From NCBI RefSeq assembly GCF_042453785.1, contig NC_091669.1, forward strand, positions 35,171,001 to 35,235,000: a stretch of 64,000 bases of DNA, given 5' to 3'. This DNA comes from Malus domestica (lineage: Eukaryota > Streptophyta > Magnoliopsida > Rosales > Rosaceae). Under the pieces are notes generated by a model, which saw only the letters and a list, made by a program, of their open reading frames with translations, made no database searches and was not told where the DNA came from. Positions 56,766-64,000 of the stretch are shown here, one piece after another. Every line of letters starts with the position of its first letter. The first letter of the stretch is position 1. A program made the translations under genes and the position numbers.

Positions 56766-59625
56766 ATGGCTACAATGGCGAGTGCAGGCCTGCTTAGCCC
56801 CCTCCATTGCCACCTCAGCGAGCTTCCGCTTTTGGGTTCGAGCTCGATCCGCAACAAGCTCGCAGAATTTCGGTTCTGTCAGCCCAATATCGCTCTAAAG
56901 CACGCAAGAAATGCGTCCATTGTTCCGGTCGTACGAGCGCAGAGTTCTTCTGGTTCGTCTTCTTCCCATTTTCTGGAAAAATGATTCATGGGTTTTGAAT
57001 GTTATTGCATATTCCATTCAAATTATGATTTGGGCGTCTCGGATTTTAAATTTTAAATTTTGGCATGGCTTCTGACTCCATATTGTTGGTTGCTCGTAGG
57101 TTATGTCCCAGACTCCAAATTTTACAAAGTCGAAGCGATTCTGAGGTGTGGAAACAATTCACTCATCTGTTTGTATATACATTGTTGTTGGTTCTTAATT
57201 TTGTTTAGGTTGATTGTTTATAGCTCTGCATGTCTGCTGTGGTTTTTGTCTTCTGTTACTTTTATGTGTGGAATACATGAGGTTATGGGTTTTAATTACA
57301 TCTAATTATTTCTTAATCTTTGCATGATGATGGGACGAGCTAGGCCCTGGCGTGTTTCGCAGGTTTCTTCGGTAAGAGCTGTTGAACCTTAAACACAGCT
57401 TACTGCATATCAATTGGCATCGCATTTTGCATTGGCATAATAAAATTAGGAAAGCAACAAATTGATTTTTCAAATTTTGTTGATTGGATAGTAGGAAGAA
57501 TAGCTCTGTGTTTCTAAGCCTGTGTAGTTATCTAAGCACCATCCCAACTTCTTCTGCAGTTGCCTTTAATCCTTTTTACACACTCAAATCCATTTGCATA
57601 TATCGAACACATAGTCACCACTGATTTGGATTGGAGCTCAAACACGATAAACGTTGAAGGTTCATGAAATTCTAATCTAGAGCGCCATTGATGTCACTGG
57701 ACCTAAATTTTGATTGCGGTGTGGCCTGTTGTGCCATGTCAAAAGATCAGTTAGTAGTTGTTGGTTGTACCACTATACAATTCATTTCTGGAATTTAATG
57801 AAAATTATTTGTGACTGCCTCACTTAGTACCTATCAGCAACTTGTTGGCCAAGTTTCTGACTGCTCTCTGTATGCATTGCCTTGATCATAGTCAAGGCAA
57901 GATAGCTTCTGTCTTTTAATAATACTCATGCTATCCTCGGAATTTTTGCCACTTCTCTCCTTTCAATTCATTACATCCATGGACCATGAGGCCTCCGTTG
58001 GGGACTGGGATGCTATGCCAGTGGAATTGTCCGTGGTGCACTAAGTAACGTCATTTGCTTACTAAAAGAAATGTAAAAGGAAAATGACCACTAGAAATTG
58101 AAGAATTAAGATGTTTCATGTGGTTCATATTTCATGAACTTATTGTAAGAAGAAAATAGGGTTATAGTCCATAGTAGGGTAAGAATTGTACTTTATCCTT
58201 TCTTTTTGGTTGCACGTTTTCACATGTTTACTAATGTACAGAATTGTTGTTAGCTCCTTGAGATAATAGCATAAGCATTACTGTGGGTTTCTGGAGTCTT
58301 CAATCTTTTCCTCTGTCATTTTTCTAGAGCTCCTTGAGATAATAGCATAAGCACTAATCTTTTCGTTTCCATCCTTTGCAAAATCGAAGGCTCTGCTGAA
58401 AATTGGAATTCGTGGTGTTACTGTATCTGATGTTCGAGGCTTTGGTGCTCAAGGTGGTTCAACAGAGAGGCACGGTGGTATGTTCTTGCTTTGGCATGGA
58501 TATTTTCTCTTCATTTTAATTAAATCTAGCAGATGTTTTTGAAACACTCCCTAGCCATTATATCTACTGATACTTATTTATCATATCATCCTACTCTTTT
58601 CTTATATTATCCTTCATAATTTCTTCCTTTTTTATTACTTTGTTAGGCTCTGAATTTTCTGAAGACAATTTTGTTGCTAAGATTAAAATGGAGATTGTAG
58701 TGAGCAAAGACCAGGTTTGAAGAGTCTGATTGATAATTTTAGTTCTATAATGCATTCTTTTTGAGATATTGATGCCCAGGGAAGAGGGGTTGAAAATCCC
58801 CAATTGAATCCTGCTCTCATCACTTCATAGGTTGAGGCTGTGGTTGACACAATAATTGAGGCAGCTAGGACTGGAGAAATCGGCGATGGCAAGATTTTTG
58901 GTAAGTCTCTAAACTTGTTCATTTTGAAACTACAAAGATACGGTCTACCGTTAGCACCTAAGCAGGTTAAAATAAATTTTAATGAATAATTATTTCTTTG
59001 ACATATATAATTATTAATTTGTGTTGAAAATGATGTACACTAAATTGCACCTTTCCATTTTGTCACCTATAGATGTTCTGAAGAGATACACTACCCTTCC
59101 AGAATTAGGGAGGGTCAGATTCATTAGTTTACATTATATATCATGTTTGTGATGTCAGATACTAAGGTCATCTAAGAGTTCTAGTGAAGTTGTACTTTAA
59201 GGTCAGGGACTCAGGTTGGTAGGACAAGTAGCTATTTTCGACAAGACTGATCATTTGCCAGATATCTTTATACTCCGTATATATGCAATGACCATGCTAG
59301 TTATATGTAAAACTTAAAACTCAAGGAACATATCATTTTTGGCCTCTCCAGTGAGGTTTCATCAAACTTTCTAATGAGGTTTTGTATCCTTTGCAGTGGT
59401 GCCAGTCTCAGATGTAATCAGAGTTCGCACTGGTAACATTTTACTCGCCAAATGATTTAAGTTTAAGATGATGTATCCAGTTGTTTGCGTGTCTCTTTGG
59501 ATTGATGATTGCTCTCTAGAGTTTACCTAAATATTTTCTTCTTCTTGTATATGTCATTTTCAGGGGAGCGTGGAGAGAAGGCGGAGAAGATGACAGGAGG
59601 GCTGTCTGACGTGTCCTCTGCTTGA
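56766..59625 (+). CDS. GLB1: Plastid nitrogen regulatory protein PII (GLB1), 8 exons
   Basis: A trimeric plastid signalling protein that senses ATP/ADP and 2-oxoglutarate and, in most plants, glutamine; it activates N-acetylglutamate kinase for arginine synthesis. Exons: 56766-56952, 57100-57145, 57344-57371, 58390-58477, 58647-58714, 58831-58900, 59397-59432 and 59564-59625. They sum to 585 bases, 194 codons plus stop, near the ~196 of Arabidopsis. All introns are GT-AG and in phase. Residues ~1-60 form a Ser/Ala/Arg-rich transit peptide. Then come FYKVEAILRPW, the IRGVTVSDVRGFGAQGG motif and the T-loop GGSTERHGGSEF. The ARTGEIGDGKIF signature and the Q-loop GERGEKAEKMTGG complete it. All key motifs are intact. 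The start is the first ATG giving a transit peptide. Confidence 0.96.
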
Positions 59626-60063
59626 GTGAGATTTGACGAAACTTGATGAGTACCACTCTATTCAACCCCCCATCCAATCTTCTCTCCTTGTCCGTTAGAT
59701 CTTAGAAGATTAGTGCTTTATTTTCGGACTGTATGCAGTGATGGAAGAGTAGAATAAGGTGTAATACCAGTCCTGTAGCTTCTATCTTTTCTCAGAAGGC
59801 AAATCGGTAGAAAATAACCCGGCGGTTGTTTCCCCTCTTATTTATTAAATAAAGTAGTGAGCTTATTTAGCGATGAAGAAGAATTTCCTAACAAAAATAG
59901 GTGGGTTACTTGTCTCTGTCTTTGGAAGATGAATGCTATCTGGTCTATGTAAGCTTGTTTTACTTGTCAGTCGATGAATTATGCAAATGCGCTTCTGGAA
60001 GGAAGCTAACAAACACAAATCTACGACCGGAGGAGGCCGAATGCCAATCTTCTTTTGAATATA
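59626..60063 (+). other. 3' flank of the PII gene
   Basis: Likely 3' UTR to about 59850 (AAATAAAGTAG near 59846 could be a polyadenylation signal), then intergenic. No ORF of note. Confidence 0.5.
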
Positions 60064-60215
60064 TCAAGCCTGATAACTAATGAAATCGACAAACTTTCTT
60101 AGCCGTGCAGTCTGCTCGTCAGTCCAATCAAACCGCTCGTAAACCCCCAGCAGTAAGGTAAGAATCTGCTCAAGGATTCCAGCAGACGGAGAATCAGAAA
60201 CTTCGGCTTTAACCG
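60064..60215 (-). pseudogene. Unidentified terminal-exon-like fragment
   Basis: A minus-strand frame reads ITVKAEVSDSPSAGILEQIL, LLLGVYERFDWTDEQTARLR and KFVDFISYQA before a TGA at 60064. It looks protein-coding by composition but I do not recognise it. Upstream the frame breaks near 60215, so it may be a decayed last exon. Confidence 0.4.
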
Positions 60216-60503
60216 TAATTGCTGACCGTCAACGACAATATCAGAAGCTAGATCGTGGTTGAGCTGCTAAATGGGTTTAGCTTAGCCACTCCATGCACAA
60301 ATATGGAGACGAATTGAATTGAAAGACGATGAGAGAAATAAGAAAGAATTCTTTAAATTATTAGCTGTGATCTATGTTATACAAATACACAAAAATGGGA
60401 AGATGAGTGTTGCAATGTTCAACGAGTTTTAAAAGGCAACCAGCTGGTGGCTTAGCCACGGTAGTTTAGATTTTAGGATAGTTTCTTGTGCTACAAAATA
60501 AAA

Positions 60504-61757
60504 AAGGGTTTTTTTTATCATAAATGATCTTTGAAATTGATTCATTCCATCGAGATGGTCCAAAAATTAAAAATCAATCAATGTAGTCTCTGAAAATAGA
60601 TGTCACAAATCAATATAGTCATTTCGTCACAAATCTGTCAAAAATTCTGTTATGTGGCACATAACTGGGTACCATAAGTCTATTTAAATATTGACATTTG
60701 GATTAAAAATAATTAAATAAGTAAATATCTTTTATTTTAGTATAATTAAAAACTCCAACCAAAAAAAAAAAAAAAAAAAGAAGAAGATGATGTTCTTTCC
60801 CTCCCACCCAAGCACAGAATGAATGGAATTGGCTTTGCAGCCATAAAAAATTCAATTCGTTAATTGAATTTTCAACAGCTCATTTTGTTGAATCTTTTTT
60901 ATGGATAAACACAACGAATGGAATGTTTTGTTGGCCGCGCAGGCCTAAAGGTTTTAACAGACATGGCTGAAGAGTGGAAGCAACAGCCTACAAAGTTTGC
61001 AATCCGAGCAGTAAGAAAAAAAAAAAACAAGAAAACAATGTTTTATCATGGTTCTCATTGTTTTTGGCACCCAGAATGTTAGGATGTGTGGAATCAAATG
61101 TCTTCTGATACATATATACCCACCTAAGCACAACCACACCTACACAACAAACATCAACACCAACCCTTCCAAACCCCAAACCTAAAACCTCGTTCTCACA
61201 AACACACAACACAACACAAGAAATCAGAAGACTGACATCACAGGGAGGAAAGCGACTGTCGCTCATGGGTAGAGCCAATGAAGGCTCATGTCCCACTCAA
61301 GTAATTCGTTTGTTTAGTTGCAAACTACAAATATATACACTCTCCCGTCTATCATGTGCTTTATTTTTCTCATCACTTTGCCACTTTCCACTACTATATT
61401 GAAATTTTTGTAACATGGCAATTGTGATACATCATCATTTAAAATCATCCTTAATAAGGTTTTCTTAGTTATTTTCGGTTGCCCCACTAGAAAAAATTTC
61501 TTGTTTTTTTTCCCTTTTTTTAATGTTTTATATTTTGCAAAAATAAAAAATATTTTTATTATATAATTATTTTTAATTCAAATGTCAATACTTAATTAGA
61601 TTTATGGAACCTAATTATGTGCCATATCAACAAATAATAGAATTTTTAATAGATTTATGACGGAAAAATAACATTGATTTACGATATCAATTTTCAGAAA
61701 CTACATTCATTGATTTTTAATTTTAAAGATCATCTTAACGTAGTTGTGACAAAGCCT
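60504..61757. mobile_element. Long-TIR (MULE-like) element with non-TE interior
   Basis: About 220 bp at the left (AAAAATCAATCAATGTAGTC..ACATTTGGATTAAAAATAATT) are mirrored at the right (reverse complement AAAAATCAATGAATGTAGTT..ACATTTGAATTAAAAATAATT). The interior at 60780-61480 is less AT-rich and has leader-like text but no transposase. Consistent with a Pack-MULE-like carrier; target duplication unresolved. Confidence 0.65.
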
Positions 61758-61955
61758 AGCGTTGTTCGAAGGCTATCAACGAATCAAACGACGACAACCA
61801 ACTTCTTTGAAAATTGTATTCTTCCTCTAATCAAATTTTCAAGTATTAAAACGTAAATAAATAAAAATAAAAATTTGGTGCGGTCGGTGACGTCTCTCTG
61901 TCCTTCCTTGGGGTCCATCTACAAATGCACAGACAGATCCTTCGTTCCAATACCT

Positions 61956-62020
61956 GGATTGTCTGCCCTCTTAGTTACCATCCCCTTCCATACCCTCCTA
62001 CTTTTCTAGCCATTGATTTC
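61956..62020 (+). mobile_element. MULE-type terminus adjoining the FAR1-related gene
   Basis: CTGGATTGTCTGCCCTCTTA at 61957 and the following CCATACCCTCCTACTTTTCT match the left ends of the MITEs at 22939 and 51559 (GGATTGTCTGCCCTCC..GTGCCCTCTTATTTTGTG). It is oriented with its interior toward the FAR1-related gene. The opposite terminus and the 9-bp duplication would lie outside the window. Confidence 0.55.
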
Positions 62021-62602
62021 ATCTAATGCTCCATATTTTGCCACCTCACCAACACCTCAAAAACATCTTTAAAGCCTCCCGCCTCTTCCACTTTTCCTAA
62101 TCTTCACTCTCCCGCCTCTTCCACTTTTCTGCTGCCTTTCCCGTAGTGCCTTTCCGATTGCTGCATTTCCCGTCACCTCCTTCCGATTCACCTGATTTCT
62201 CTAATCTTCCCAGGTCAGTTTATGTTAATTTTCTTTGCTTGGCCGATTCGCCTAATTGGGTGGATCGGGTGCGGTGAGTAACCTAATGGCTTTGAAGAAT
62301 TCCTGGAAAAGTGGGTGCGTGTGTGCGGACGATATACAGAGATTATGAGGACTCTTCCAACGGAAACACAGAGATTATGAGGACTCTTCCAAAACATCTT
62401 TAAAGCCTAATTTTTCTCCCTTTTTCTGCTGCCTTTCCCGCCCCCTCCTCCTATCTGCTTTTAAGATGCCTTTGTTTCTGATAAGTATTTTACATTGCTC
62501 TGTTTTATATCATGTTTTGATGCTAAGACAAAAGTAATGGTTGGAAAATGAGTTTTCATGTACTTACATGCTTCCATTACAAGTAGAACTTTTCTGCATA
62601 TT

Positions 62603-62708
62603 CAAAATTACACACAAAAAAATGAGTTTTCATGCCAGTACATCCATTATAAGCACAGAATCTGGAGCATTCAAAATTACACACAAAAAATGAGTTTTCA
62701 TGCCAGTA
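62603..62708. repeat. ~68-bp direct duplication
   Basis: CAAAATTACACACAAAAA followed by ATGAGTTTTCATGCCAGTA occurs at about 62604 and again at about 62672. It sits just past the FAR1-related stop codon. Confidence 0.8.
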
Positions 62709-62745
62709 TTTGCTTCTGCAATAACAGTAAGTTGGCTTCCTCTCT

Positions 62746-64000
62746 TCATCTCCAGTGGTCACCGCTTACATTTAAATCTTGATGTGCAACGGAATAACCA
62801 GTGGGACTTGTTTGGAGTAGCTCTTGAAATGTACTATACTGAGGTTCTTCATATGTCATCCATGGCATGTATTTAAGCATGTCATGTCCCTGTGACTATG
62901 AAAATTGCATAAATAACTAATAAACATAATATAAAAAAGAATATAAGGAGGTTAATTACCACTCACCGAATTCAAAGTACTCACCACTGGAAAAGGTCCC
63001 CTTGGTTCAGCCATCACGGGAGCACAAAAAAAGGGTGGAGGAGAAGCAATATAACATCCCGCTGCAACGGTCTCATTTGGAACACAAGTTTCCTTTAAGA
63101 TGTCACAACTCACAATATAGATAAGTAAACCATATGACTTAGTTTACTGCTATTATAATTTTTAGAAAATTAAAACTTTACCTTTGATAAATGGGAGTTA
63201 GATGATCGCTTCCTTTTGGCTATAGCTTTTTCCAAACAACTCTTGAGTCGTCTTCTTCCCCGACAAGTCTCTCTCTTCTTTAATCCTTTTGCTTGGACAA
63301 CAGTGGCATTATTCAAGTTGGGAACATCATTAGAATGGTTTAGAGCCATAATGGGGGCAGAATCCTCACCCTCATCTTCTGTTTTACCATTAATTTGTAA
63401 ACTGAGCTTGTCTTCAGTCAATTTACCCAACTTATGTGCACAGCTAAGAGCTATTTCATATGTTTCATCACTTTCTGCAGCCCTGGACGAGATCTGAGTA
63501 AATGCGTGGCACAAGGACCTAAATCGAGAGCTCTGTTGCAATCTAGGATCAACTTGGATTTCCTTCCCATGCATGTCTTGTATGCTCTCAGCCCTAGCTT
63601 TTTTAGTCCACCTTTTCAAAATATATTGACTAGGGATCTCCAAGGTGTCCATTACCTCTCTAAGGATTTTTATGGCATGACTACACAAAATACCTTTTAT
63701 CTCAAACAATCTGCAACTGCACCAGATTATGTTTGAATCTCTCTCCCTCCTCACATGTCGTTCCATAAAAGCACCGTAAGGTGGAAAAACTGTGTACACA
63801 ACAACTTCACCATCATCAACGGTACTTTTTATTCTTAAATCAAGAGATTCCCCATATTGTTCTTGAAATTCCTCAAATATTGCTTTCGTGTAAGTATCAC
63901 CTGCTTGTTTGACCATCATAGCTGGAACTTTCACTTGTGCATTCTTATAACACAAGTTATATTCGGCTTGGTACTCCTTATACCTCTGATCATCAAGTAC
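62746..64000 (-). CDS. FAR1-RELATED SEQUENCE / MULE transposase-type protein, 3' part only
   Basis: Three exons on the minus strand: 64000-63182 (open at the window edge), 63092-62967 and 62895-62746 (TGA at 62746). All junctions are GT-AG and keep frame (126 and 150 bases in the last two). The first carries the SWIM zinc finger CX1C..CSH (CSCRLF near 63720, LCSHAIK near 63685), diagnostic of FAR1/FHY3 and the related MULE transposases, followed by a basic nuclear-localisation-like region (CRGRRRLKS, KRKRSS). The catalytic MULE domain and N-terminal zinc finger would lie to the right. Family members are either transposases or domesticated transcription factors in light signalling. The nearby MULE terminus favours the first. 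Confidence 0.85.

Noticed and set aside
61674-61856. 60-codon plus-strand ORF
   Set aside because: It spans the right inverted repeat of the long-TIR element and is AT-rich.

Overview
This is a plant nuclear genome window: intron-containing genes with GT-AG splice sites, AT-rich intergenic DNA and dense nested transposable elements. The gene set (boron efflux transporter, plastid PII protein, PTP1-type phosphatase) and the repeat types suggest a woody eudicot, possibly Rosaceae; the family assignment is an inference from pattern memory.

Layout. 1-7688 is most of a non-autonomous Gypsy-type LARD retrotransposon: 5' LTR tail, primer-binding site, frameshifted gag, two tandem-repeat blocks, an antisense coiled-coil ORF and a 3' LTR. 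It sits inside the 5' LTR of a decayed chromovirus-type Gypsy element (7689-12527). 12528-14944 is mostly unassigned, with an Au-like SINE. 14945-21340 is a decayed Ty1-copia element on the minus strand, with a perfect 5-bp target duplication (AGAAA). 21460-25203 is a minus-strand CDK-like kinase pseudogene interrupted by MITEs. 25600-26233 is a hAT-like remnant. 27752-28876 is an intact, single-exon PTP1-like tyrosine phosphatase. 29011-29720 is a broken copy of part of the boron transporter gene further right. 30086-31255 is an uninterrupted ORF resembling plant rhabdovirus/varicosavirus nucleoproteins, so probably an endogenous viral element. It has a LINE-like poly(A) end downstream and a candidate spliced leader upstream. 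32000-37800 is repeats, a LARD-like tandem-repeat mosaic and one exon of asparagine synthetase. 37861-42877 is a complete 12-exon BOR boron transporter (713 codons) with candidate uORFs including an AUG-stop. 43200-53510 is transposon territory: long-TIR elements, MITEs, two solo LTRs of one long-LTR family in opposite orientation, and SINEs. 53874-56634 is a DUF952 gene with a broken middle exon. It diverges from 56766-59625, a complete 8-exon plastid PII (GLB1) gene. 60500-61757 is a long-TIR element. 61956-64000 is the 3' part of a FAR1-related gene whose flank carries a MULE-like terminus resembling two MITEs elsewhere in the window.

The functional host genes are BOR (borate export at the plasma membrane), PII (plastid nitrogen/carbon sensing) and the PTP1-like phosphatase (signalling). 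They are not a pathway cluster. The most unusual content is the intact viral-type ORF, the retroelement-borne antisense genes, and the match between the FAR1-type MULE terminus and the MITE termini.
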